Part shown: positions 1-4,990 of the stretch, in pieces
Layout of the letters: the number at the start of each line of letters is the position of its first letter
Numbering within the stretch: position 1 is the stretch's first letter
From: Actinomycetota bacterium
GTDB lineage: Bacteria > Actinomycetota > Thermoleophilia > Solirubrobacterales > Solirubrobacteraceae
NCBI GenBank assembly: GCA_009699615.1
Contig: WLNV01000125.1
Coordinates: 1 to 5,440, forward strand
DNA length: 5,440 bases
Reading direction: 5' to 3'
Made by a program: the position numbers and the translations under genes
The notes under the pieces: model-generated
Seen by the model: only the letters and a program-made list of their open reading frames with translations
Told to the model about the DNA's origin: nothing
Databases searched by the model: none

Positions 1-252
1 AGCCAGCGCGCGAAGCTGAAGCGCGACCTCCGCGCAGGCAAGGCGACCATCGATCGTCTGCTCGAATCTCCCCCGGCGTACCTCGAGACGGCGAAGGTCT
101 TCGACCTCCTGCTGGCTGTGCCGAAGTTCGGTCGCGTCAAGGCCAACAAGATCCTTCAGCAGGTCCGGATCTCGCCGAGCAAGACTGTTGGCGGACTTTC
201 CGATCGCCAGCGCGGCGAGCTAGTTCTGTTGCTCCGCAGTCGCGCACGCTAG
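1..252 (+). CDS. mihF: Actinobacterial integration host factor (mIHF), 3' part
   Basis: The frame is open from the window edge to TAG at 250-252 and gives 83 C-terminal residues; the start lies upstream. The visible protein is basic (RAKLKRDLRAGK near the beginning) and carries the core FDLLLAVPKFGRVKANKIL, then RISPSKTVGGLSDRQR. This fits the helix-two-turn-helix part of mycobacterial mIHF, with a small-residue/basic turn (KFGRVKA) and the conserved GL-(G/S)-DRQR segment near the C-terminus. mIHF is a nucleoid-associated protein, unrelated in fold to E. coli IHF, that binds and bends duplex DNA and supports phage integration and chromosome organisation. Placement directly before gmk is the usual actinobacterial arrangement and supports the call. 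The family call is firm; organism-specific function is inferred. Confidence 0.9.
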   Translation, partial: SQRAKLKRDLRAGKATIDRLLESPPAYLETAKVFDLLLAVPKFGRVKANKILQQVRISPSKTVGGLSDRQRGELVLLLRSRAR

Positions 253-270
253 TCGCGCCGGACAATCGCT

Positions 271-285
271 TAGCCTGCGCCCGTG
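271..285 (+). promoter_or_regulatory. Candidate -10 element and leaderless start for gmk
   Basis: TAGCCT at 271-276 fits the TAnnnT actinobacterial -10 pattern. It ends six bases before the gmk GTG at 283, so transcription could start on or next to the start codon. No Shine-Dalgarno is visible between the mihF stop and the GTG, which fits leaderless translation. No recognisable -35 lies 16 to 18 bases upstream. TAnnnT is a weak pattern, so this is tentative; cotranscription from mihF across the 30-nt gap is equally possible. Confidence 0.25.
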
Positions 286-843
286 GCGCACGTAATCGTT
301 ATTACCGGCCCGTCAGGGGTTGGCAAGGGAACCGTGATCCGTTTGCTGCGCGAGCGGATCCCTGCCGTACGGCTGAGCATCTCGGCGACAACTCGTGACC
401 CTCGCCCTGGTGAACGCGACGGCGTCGAGTACCACTTCCTTACTGAAAGTCGGTTCAATCAACTGATCGCGGAGGGAGCATTCGCCGAGCATGCCCGCTA
501 CGCAGGCCAGCTCTACGGAACTCTGAGGTCGGAGCTCGAACGCCAGGGAGACGGTGTCGTCGTGCTTGAGATCGAGCTCCAAGGCGCGCGTCAGATCCGT
601 GAGTCGATGCCGGACGCTCTCCAGGTCTTCATCGCGCCGCCGTCTTTCGAGACCCTGCGCGAGCGGCTGGTCGGCAGGGGGACCGATTCACAGCAGACAA
701 TTGACGAGCGGCTCGAGGTCGCCCGCAACGAACTCAAAGCTCAGAACGAGTTCAGCGAGGTAATCATCAACGACCGGCTCGGCGACGCGGTCGACGCGCT
801 GGAGCGGCTCGTTCAGACGCAGCTGCGCGGGGCGGTAGACTGA
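283..843 (+). CDS. gmk: Guanylate kinase
   Basis: Cytosolic guanylate kinase (186 aa, normal for the family) transfers phosphate from ATP to GMP or dGMP, giving GDP or dGDP. The P-loop GPSGVGKGT is at residues 9-17. The GMP-binding segment follows: S34, R38, R41 and Y50 in SISATTRDPRPGERDGVEY, then E69 and Y78. These fall at the same positions as the GMP-contacting residues of yeast guanylate kinase. LEIELQGARQ (95-104) is the second acidic motif, with Glu where most homologues have the second Asp of the DxD pair, a conservative change. A LID-like arginine region (RGTDSQQTIDERL, 132-144) and IIND (161-164) complete the fold. GTG at 283 is chosen because it puts the P-loop at the usual distance from the N-terminus. 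It lies 30 nt after mihF and 5 nt before rpoZ, a conserved neighbour. Confidence 0.97.
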   Translation: MAHVIVITGPSGVGKGTVIRLLRERIPAVRLSISATTRDPRPGERDGVEYHFLTESRFNQLIAEGAFAEHARYAGQLYGTLRSELERQGDGVVVLEIELQGARQIRESMPDALQVFIAPPSFETLRERLVGRGTDSQQTIDERLEVARNELKAQNEFSEVIINDRLGDAVDALERLVQTQLRGAVD

Positions 844-848
844 TCAGC

Positions 849-1079
849 ATGATCGCTCCCCGCATTGACGCCCTGCTTGAACAGGTGGACTCGAACTACG
901 CCACCGTAATCGTCGCCGCCAAGCGTGCGCGCCAGATCAACAGCTACTACCACAACCTCGGAGAGGGAACTTTTGACGAGTTCCCGCCGCCGATGGTTGC
1001 CAGCCACTCGGCGAACTACCTCACGATTGCACTCGAAGAGGTCGCCGAGGGCAAGCTGATCTACCGCTACCCCGAGTAG
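849..1079 (+). CDS. rpoZ: DNA-directed RNA polymerase omega subunit
   Basis: A 76-residue protein with the omega signature: DSNYATVIVAAKRARQIN near residues 14-31, then an actinobacterial-type insert HNLGEGTFDEFPPPMV, and the C-terminal NYLTIALEEVAEGKLIYRY. Omega binds the beta' subunit and helps RNA polymerase assembly; in proteobacteria it also forms part of a ppGpp site. The AKRARQ helix is the part most conserved across bacteria. ATG at 849 lies five bases after the gmk stop, and no other ATG, GTG or TTG start occurs in frame between that stop and 849. The only Shine-Dalgarno-like sequence is a weak G-rich stretch near 828-835, so translation is probably coupled to gmk. The gmk-rpoZ pairing is widespread. 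Confidence 0.96.
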   Translation: MIAPRIDALLEQVDSNYATVIVAAKRARQINSYYHNLGEGTFDEFPPPMVASHSANYLTIALEEVAEGKLIYRYPE

Positions 1080-1091
1080 TCGCGAAGGTTC

Positions 1092-1097
1092 AGGAGG
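1092..1097 (+). promoter_or_regulatory. Strong Shine-Dalgarno for coaBC
   Basis: AGGAGG lies six bases before the ATG at 1104 and fixes the coaBC start. It is the best ribosome-binding site in the left block; gmk, rpoZ and the TPR gene have weak or no sites. This suggests that coaBC is initiated independently rather than by coupling to rpoZ, which stops 24 bases earlier. Confidence 0.85.
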
Positions 1098-1103
1098 CCG
1101 CCG

Positions 1104-2357
1104 ATGGCCCGAATTCTTCTTGGCGTAAGTGGCGGCATCGCCGCCTACAAGGCGCTCGATCTGATTCGCCTCGCCGCCTCAGCAGGTCATTCGGTTCGGG
1201 TGATTCAGACCGACAACTCGCAGCGCTTCGTCGGCGCAGCGTCGTTCGCTGCGATCACAGGTGCGCCCGTTCTGACAAGCGAGTGGGAGCGCGATCCAGC
1301 TCGTGGCGCCTTCCCTGATCAGCAGCTTCCTGAGCATGATCCGATCAGCCACCTCGAGCTGGTCCGCAACGCCGACTGCTTCGTGATTGCACCGGCGAGC
1401 GCCAACACGATCGCCAAGCTTGCTTCCGGCCTCGCCGACAATCTGCTGACCAGCGCGGCGCTTGCGGCGAGCTGCCCGTTGATCGTTGCGCCCGCGATGA
1501 ACCACCAAATGTGGGAGAACGCGGCGACCCAGGAGAACGTTGAGCTGCTGCGCCAGCGCGCGGTCACGATTGTCGACCCCGAAGTCGGTTCGCTGGCAAG
1601 CCGCAACGAGTGGGGCAACGGACGGCTCGCGCAGGCATCGACGATCCTTGCGGCGATCGAGCAGATTGTTCCCGCAGGTCCACGCCCATGGGACGGACGC
1701 AAGGTGTTGGTTACGGCGGGAGGAACACGCGAACCGATTGACGCCGTCCGATTTGTCGGAAACCGCTCGTCAGGGCGGATGGGGTTCGCGCTCGCGCAGG
1801 CGGCAGCGGTACGCGGCGCCGATGTGACCGTGATCGCGGCAAATGTCGACCTGCCTCGCGATGAACGGATCACGTACATCGACGTTGAGAGTGCAGCGGA
1901 GCTCGAGAAGGCCGCTCGCGAGCAGTTCACAAAGTGCAATCTCTTGCTGATGGCCGCCGCCGTCGCAGATTTCACGTCCGCCGAACCGGCAGAGGGCAAG
2001 CTCAAGAAGGCTGGCCGCGCGGAACTCAGTCTGACGCTCAAGCCAACGACCGACGTTCTTGCAGCGCTCTCGGAGATGCGCACCGACGGCCAGACGCTCG
2101 TCGGCTTCGCCGCCGAACACGGCGCCGAGGCGGTTGAACTTGGGCGCGTGAAGCTTGCCGCCAAGGGCCTAGACGCACTCGTGATTAACGACGTCTCGGG
2201 CGTCGACATCGGCTTTGAGAGCACCACCAACGAGGTCACGATCGTCACAGCCGGGGGAGACGTTCACGTTCCGAAGGCCGACAAGCTGGAAATCGCCAAC
2301 TCAATCCTCGACGCTGTAGACGAACTCCACAGCGCCGGGGCGAGCGTTAGCGGCTAA
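1104..2357 (+). CDS. coaBC: Bifunctional phosphopantothenoylcysteine decarboxylase / phosphopantothenate-cysteine ligase
   Basis: This 417-residue fusion carries out two successive steps of coenzyme A synthesis. The C-terminal CoaB ligase joins 4'-phosphopantothenate to cysteine, using CTP in typical bacteria. The N-terminal CoaC flavoprotein (FMN) decarboxylates the product to 4'-phosphopantetheine. CoaC spans about 1-190: GVSGGIAAYKA at 7-17, the active-site His83 (ISH), the FMN-contact segment APASANT at 96-102, and PAMNHQMW at 130-137 with substrate-binding Asn133. CoaB spans about 197-410: VLVTAGGTREPID at 201-213, Asn220 in GNRSSGRMG (matching E. coli Asn210), AAAVADF at 284-290, the KLKK lysine motif at 299-302, and a late INDVSG. 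Oddity: the CoaC flap motif, normally LACG followed by GxGR, reads LASR...GNGR (164-174), so the usual catalytic Cys is Ser166. In many actinobacteria metK follows; here a TPR gene does. Confidence 0.96.
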   Translation: MARILLGVSGGIAAYKALDLIRLAASAGHSVRVIQTDNSQRFVGAASFAAITGAPVLTSEWERDPARGAFPDQQLPEHDPISHLELVRNADCFVIAPASANTIAKLASGLADNLLTSAALAASCPLIVAPAMNHQMWENAATQENVELLRQRAVTIVDPEVGSLASRNEWGNGRLAQASTILAAIEQIVPAGPRPWDGRKVLVTAGGTREPIDAVRFVGNRSSGRMGFALAQAAAVRGADVTVIAANVDLPRDERITYIDVESAAELEKAAREQFTKCNLLLMAAAVADFTSAEPAEGKLKKAGRAELSLTLKPTTDVLAALSEMRTDGQTLVGFAAEHGAEAVELGRVKLAAKGLDALVINDVSGVDIGFESTTNEVTIVTAGGDVHVPKADKLEIANSILDAVDELHSAGASVSG

Positions 2358-2372
2358 GGCGCTGGTTCGAGG

Positions 2373-2741
2373 ATGACCGACCCTTCCGCTTACGACTCCT
2401 ACCGCAGCGGCCTCGACCTGCTCGATGCCGGGGATCACCACGCTGCCGTGATCGCGCTGCTCCGCGCCCGCGAGGTCGAGCCGGAAGCGGCATCGGTCCG
2501 TGAGGCGCTCGGTCGCGCGCTCTTCGGAGCCCACCGCTACCGCGAAGCATCTGTCGAATTCAAGGCAGTTGTAGACGGCGCGCCGACCAACGATTACGCG
2601 CTCTTCTGCCTCGGTAGGTGCCTTCAGCTGCTTGGCGCGCACGACGATGCGCGCCGCCCATTGGCCCTTGCTGCCTGCCTTAGGCCTGAGCGCGAGGACT
2701 ACCGCGCCTATCGCGATGCCGCACGCAGGCTCGCCTCGTAA
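2373..2741 (+). CDS. Small TPR-repeat protein of unknown function
   Basis: A 122-residue protein built almost wholly of tetratricopeptide-like helical hairpins. Repeat 1 covers about residues 6-37 (YRSGLDLLDAGDHHAAVIAL...VEP). Repeat 2 covers 38-71 (ALGRALFGAHRYREASVEFKA...AP). Repeat 3 covers 72-105 (LFCLGRCLQLLGAHDDARRP...RP). A charged capping helix runs 106-122. The TPR positions are recognisable: G/A at 8, a Gly-x-(Y/H) turn, and Ala-Pro or Glu-Pro repeat ends. There is no signal peptide, membrane segment or catalytic domain, so it is probably a cytosolic protein-binding scaffold; its partner cannot be read from sequence. ATG at 2373 is the first in-frame start after the coaBC stop at 2355-2357, which is in the same frame. 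GAGG directly abuts the ATG, too close for a normal Shine-Dalgarno, so coupling to coaBC, 15 bases upstream, is likely. Confidence 0.85.
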   Translation: MTDPSAYDSYRSGLDLLDAGDHHAAVIALLRAREVEPEAASVREALGRALFGAHRYREASVEFKAVVDGAPTNDYALFCLGRCLQLLGAHDDARRPLALAACLRPEREDYRAYRDAARRLAS

Positions 2742-2784
2742 CTACTGCGTTGATCGCCTACAACCAACCCTGAGGGGCCTGCGG

Positions 2785-2793
2785 TGCTATCGT
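2785..2793 (+). promoter_or_regulatory. Candidate extended -10 promoter for rimP-nusA-infB
   Basis: TGCTATCGT combines a TGn extension (2785-2787) with a TAnnnT -10 hexamer (TATCGT, 2788-2793). This predicts transcription starting near 2800 and a leader of about 80 nt before rimP. No good -35 is present at 16 to 18 bases spacing; the nearest TTGA-like sequence (TTGATC, 2750-2755) is too far upstream. Extended -10 promoters can do without one. The position, between an operon end and an attenuator-like hairpin, is what makes it plausible. Confidence 0.4.
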
Positions 2794-2817
2794 TGGCGAC
2801 GAGCTTTCGAAGTCCGG

Positions 2818-2853
2818 TAGCGCCGGTCACAGCAGCAACGAAAGTGGGCGCTA
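2818..2853 (+). promoter_or_regulatory. Candidate antiterminator pairing in the rimP leader
   Basis: TAGCGCC at 2818-2824 is the exact reverse complement of GGCGCTA at 2847-2853, a 7-bp perfect pairing around a 22-nt loop. The 3' segment is made of three bases of the terminator 5' arm plus all four bases of its loop, so the two structures exclude each other. A second possible competitor is CTTTCG (2804-2809) with CGAAAG (2839-2844), which would also take up the start of the terminator arm. A small CCGG-TAGCG-CCGG hairpin (2814-2826) would in turn compete with the first pairing. The complementarity is seen directly; a regulatory switch is inferred. Confidence 0.4.
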
Positions 2854-2866
2854 GCCCACTTTTTTT
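2841..2866 (+). terminator. Intrinsic terminator or attenuator upstream of rimP
   Basis: AAAGTGGGC (2841-2849), a GCTA loop (2850-2853) and GCCCACTTT (2854-2862) form a perfect 9-bp stem, and an uninterrupted run of seven T ends at 2866. This is a textbook intrinsic terminator. It ends only 14 bases before the rimP ATG. It could end transcription from the coaBC-TPR operon, but a terminator inside the leader of a nusA operon also suits attenuation: NusA-dependent feedback termination in the nusA leader is known in Bacillus subtilis. It may do both. Confidence 0.85.
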
Positions 2867-2880
2867 ATCCCCATATCGCG

Positions 2881-3303
2881 ATGAATACGACCAAAATACA
2901 CGCCGAAATCGAAGCCAAGCTGGCTGAAACACAGCCCGCTCTGGAAGTGCTCGCGGTAGAAGGCGCCGGGAGCGGAACCGTGCGAGTTGTGATCGATCAC
3001 CCGGACGGCGTGACGCTCGACCTCTGCGCTGCAGTGAGCGGCGATCTAGAGCTGGTCCGCGAGAAGGTCGGTATCGAGGTTTCCTCTCCTGGTCGCGAGC
3101 GCCCGCTGACCCGACCGGAGCATTACCAGCGCTTCCTCGGGCGACGTGCCAAAGTGCGCACGGCGGAGCCGCTAGAAGGTCAGAGCAACTTCACCGGCGA
3201 ACTCGTCGGAGCATCAAGCGACGAAATCACAATCTCGGCCGGCGACGCGCTGGTCGCGATTCCCTATTCGGCGATTAAACGATCCAATCTGATCGAGGAG
3301 TAG
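2881..3303 (+). CDS. rimP: Ribosome maturation factor RimP
   Basis: RimP binds the free 30S subunit and helps its late assembly. The 140-residue protein has the family's N-terminal alpha/beta domain (VEGAGSGTVRVVIDHPDGVTLDLCAAVS, about 27-53) and the hallmark VSSPGRERPL at residues 67-76. An Sm-like C-terminal domain follows (RFLGRRAKVRT, FTGELVG, ending VAIPYSAIKRSNLIEE). It is slightly short: E. coli RimP is about 150 residues, and here the stretch between C49 and EVSSPG is some six residues shorter than in typical homologues. ATG at 2881 is the first possible start, since the frame is open only from 2821 and no ATG, GTG or TTG precedes it. No Shine-Dalgarno is visible in the 14 bases between the terminator T-run and the ATG, which is unusual. 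The early codons are A-rich. nusA follows after four bases, the usual partner order. Confidence 0.94.
   Translation: MNTTKIHAEIEAKLAETQPALEVLAVEGAGSGTVRVVIDHPDGVTLDLCAAVSGDLELVREKVGIEVSSPGRERPLTRPEHYQRFLGRRAKVRTAEPLEGQSNFTGELVGASSDEITISAGDALVAIPYSAIKRSNLIEE
3295..3300 (+). promoter_or_regulatory. Shine-Dalgarno for nusA within the end of rimP
   Basis: GAGGAG forms the last two sense codons of rimP (Glu-Glu) and lies seven bases before the nusA ATG at 3308. It fixes the nusA start. It also places the ribosome-binding site where ribosomes finish rimP, so translation of the two genes is probably coupled. Confidence 0.8.
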
Positions 3304-3307
3304 CAAG

Positions 3308-4990
3308 ATGTCTACAGAGATCATCGAAGCAATGACAGTGCTCGCAAACGAGAAGGGGATCAGCCCAGAGCGGCTCATCTCAGCGCTCGAAGACGCATTG
3401 CTTTCGGCGTACAAGAAGCAGCCGACCTCGGTCAAGTACGCACGTGTGCAGCTAGATCCCGAAACCGGCGACTATCGCGTGATTGAGCTGAAGATCCCTG
3501 AACGGCTCGAGGCTCAGCTAATCGTTGAAGCGATTGACGAAGAGACATACCTCGACCCTGAGACGGGTGAGTACGTTGAGCCGGCCGAGCCGGAGATCGA
3601 CCCCGAGAAGTTCGCGATCTACCGCGACCAAATCGAAGAGGCCGACGTAACTCCTGACGACTTCGGCCGGATTGCCGCCCAGACCGCCAAGCAGGTCATT
3701 CTTCAGCGCGTCCGTGAGGCCGAGCGCGACATGATGTTCGACGAGTACCAGGATCGCATCGGCGAACTGGTCAACGGCATCGTTCAGCAGTCCGATTCGC
3801 GCTACACGCTGGTCCAGCTCGGCGTCGGCGGCCGGATTGAGGCGCTGCTGCCTCGCTCCGAGCAGGTTGATGGAGAGCGCTATGACCACGGGCAGCGCGT
3901 CAAGGCCGTCATCAAAGAGGTCTCGGCCGACACGAAGGGTCCATCGATCATTCTCAGTCGCCGTGATCCGGAGCTGATCAAGGCGCTCTTCGAACTTGAA
4001 GTGCCGGAGATGGCCGACGGACTCGTCGAGATCGCCAACGTTGCACGCGAGCCCGGCTATCGCTCGAAGATTGCCGTCGTTTCCTACGCCGATGGAGTCG
4101 ATCCGGTCGGCGCTTGCGTCGGCCCGCGTGGCTCTCGAGTGCGGATGGTCGTCTCCGAGCTCCGCGGCGAGAAGATCGACATCATTCCTTACAACGAAGA
4201 GCCTGCACGGTTCGTCGCCAAGGCTTTGTCACCGGCCCGAGTCCGCGAGGTCGTCGTCGACGACGAGGCGCGCCAGGCAACCGTAATTGTCCCCGACGAC
4301 CAGCTTGCGCTTGCGATCGGCCGTGAAGGGCAGAACGCACGCCTGGCCGCGCGCCTGACCGGTTGGCGGATCGACATCCGCTCCGAGTCGGAGTTCGCTA
4401 CAGAGGCCCCCGACGGTTCAATGTCGGCCGACGAAGAGGTCGGTGGCCGCTGTGTCGCTGTTCTCACGAACGGCCGTCGTTGTCCCAACGCTGCGCTTGC
4501 GGGGACCAGCTCTTGTGGCCTCCCGGCCCATATCGCCCTCGGGCGCTTCAGCGGTAATTCTGTCGCTCTGGTAGCTGAGCTGAGCGAGGATGAAGTCGCG
4601 CGCTTCGCGGATGCCGAAGTTCCGGCTGCCGAGCTCACCGACCGCGTTCAGGAGATTGAAGCGAAGGTCGGTGCCGCACAGGCCGCTGCTGCGGCCGAAG
4701 CAGCCGCTCAGGCTGAGGCGGAGGCTGCCGCAGCTGCCGCAGCTGCCGCAGCTGAAGCCGCAGAGGCTGAGGCAGCAGCCGAAGCTGAGGCTGACGCGCC
4801 TGCTGACGCTGAAGGCGCGGATGCCGTTGCCGCTGAGAGCGACGAGACAGTCGAAGAGGCTGAAGAAGAAGAGATCGTTGCCGAAGACGCCGCTCAGGAG
4901 GAAGAGACGGAGCAGGAGTTGGAGGCCGCAGAAGAAGTCGAGGACAAGGCCGCCACCGCTGAACTGGAAGAAGAGGCAAGTGGCCAGTAA
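3308..4990 (+). CDS. nusA: Transcription termination/antitermination factor NusA with zinc-knuckle extension
   Basis: NusA binds RNA polymerase near the RNA exit channel and promotes pausing, intrinsic termination and antitermination. Domains in order: the polymerase-binding N-terminal domain (about 1-145, with the conserved DDFGRIAAQTAKQVILQRV at 117-135 and REAER at 136-140); S1 (about 150-218, GELVNGIV to SIILSRRDPELIKALFELEVPE); KH1 (about 232-295, GPRG at 272-275); and KH2 (about 300-358, IGREGQNARLAARLTGW, with GREG at 338-341). The core ends near 360, about where mycobacterial NusA stops. The remaining 200 residues are extra: a Cys3-His putative zinc knuckle (C382, C392, C403, H408), a short predicted helical region (416-455), then an Ala/Glu-rich acidic tail (455-560). 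The tail resembles neither E. coli acidic repeats AR1 and AR2 nor any domain I recognise. The gene starts four bases after rimP and overlaps infB by 11 bases. Confidence 0.96.
   Translation: MSTEIIEAMTVLANEKGISPERLISALEDALLSAYKKQPTSVKYARVQLDPETGDYRVIELKIPERLEAQLIVEAIDEETYLDPETGEYVEPAEPEIDPEKFAIYRDQIEEADVTPDDFGRIAAQTAKQVILQRVREAERDMMFDEYQDRIGELVNGIVQQSDSRYTLVQLGVGGRIEALLPRSEQVDGERYDHGQRVKAVIKEVSADTKGPSIILSRRDPELIKALFELEVPEMADGLVEIANVAREPGYRSKIAVVSYADGVDPVGACVGPRGSRVRMVVSELRGEKIDIIPYNEEPARFVAKALSPARVREVVVDDEARQATVIVPDDQLALAIGREGQNARLAARLTGWRIDIRSESEFATEAPDGSMSADEEVGGRCVAVLTNGRRCPNAALAGTSSCGLPAHIALGRFSGNSVALVAELSEDEVARFADAEVPAAELTDRVQEIEAKVGAAQAAAAAEAAAQAEAEAAAAAAAAAAEAAEAEAAAEAEADAPADAEGADAVAAESDETVEEAEEEEIVAEDAAQEEETEQELEAAEEVEDKAATAELEEEASGQ
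4451..4531 (+). other. NusA-encoded Cys3-His putative zinc knuckle
   Basis: This stretch of nusA encodes residues 382-408. The pattern is C382-x9-C392-x10-C403-x4-H408, with NGRRCPN around the second Cys and SSCGLPAH around the last pair. These four are the obvious metal-ligand candidates. The layout resembles small treble-clef-like knuckles of the type C-x(n)-TxxGxxC-xN-x-A-x(n)-G-x-x-C-x-x-H found as stand-alone or appended modules in many bacteria. Zinc binding and any nucleic-acid or protein contact are inferred. Confidence 0.7.
4670..4987 (+). other. Low-complexity Ala/Glu acidic tail of NusA
   Basis: Residues 455-560 of NusA are almost entirely Ala, Glu, Asp and Gln. The first part (455-495) is Ala-rich with regularly spaced Glu and likely helical; the second (496-560) is strongly acidic. 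There are no aromatic residues and almost no positive charges. An acidic, flexible tail could mimic nucleic acid or shield the RNA-binding KH domains, as the E. coli NusA C-terminus does, but this is speculation. The long reverse-strand open frames here are by-products of the GC-rich repetitive codons. Confidence 0.75.
4724..4753 (+). repeat. 9-bp tandem repeat in nusA
   Basis: GCTGCCGCA is repeated three times without error (4724-4732, 4733-4741, 4742-4750), followed by a partial fourth copy (GCT). Each unit encodes Ala-Ala-Ala, so gain or loss of a unit keeps the reading frame and changes only the length of the Ala tract. Related degenerate copies (GAAGCCGCA, GAGGCTGAG) flank it. Confidence 0.9.

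Noticed and set aside
375..582. Acidic-motif change in Gmk (EIE instead of DxD) as a sign of altered activity
   Set aside because: Glu for Asp is conservative, the first Glu is common in actinobacteria, and all other GMP- and ATP-binding residues are present.
1319..2248. Long reverse-strand open frame (309 codons) opposite coaBC
   Set aside because: It lies wholly inside coaBC, whose motifs are unambiguous. Its translation is Ser/Ala/Arg-rich with no recognisable domain, as expected for a GC-rich antisense shadow.
2355..2375. Possible stop-codon readthrough fusing CoaBC to the TPR protein, as both are in the same frame
   Set aside because: The stop is TAA, with no visible readthrough-promoting element, and the TPR gene has its own ATG. 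Same-frame adjacency has a one-in-three chance of occurring.
2768..2777. CCCTGAGGGG as a terminator for the coaBC-TPR operon
   Set aside because: The stem is only three base pairs with a three-base loop and no T-run. The hairpin at 2841-2866 is far stronger.
2632..2820. Short + strand open frame spanning the end of the TPR gene and the spacer
   Set aside because: It overlaps the TPR gene in another frame, has no ribosome-binding site, and its end runs through the candidate promoter.
2816..2824. GGTAGCGCC resembling a tRNA D-arm
   Set aside because: No acceptor stem, anticodon arm or T-arm (GGTTCGAAT-like) can be built around it. The resemblance is a short chance match.
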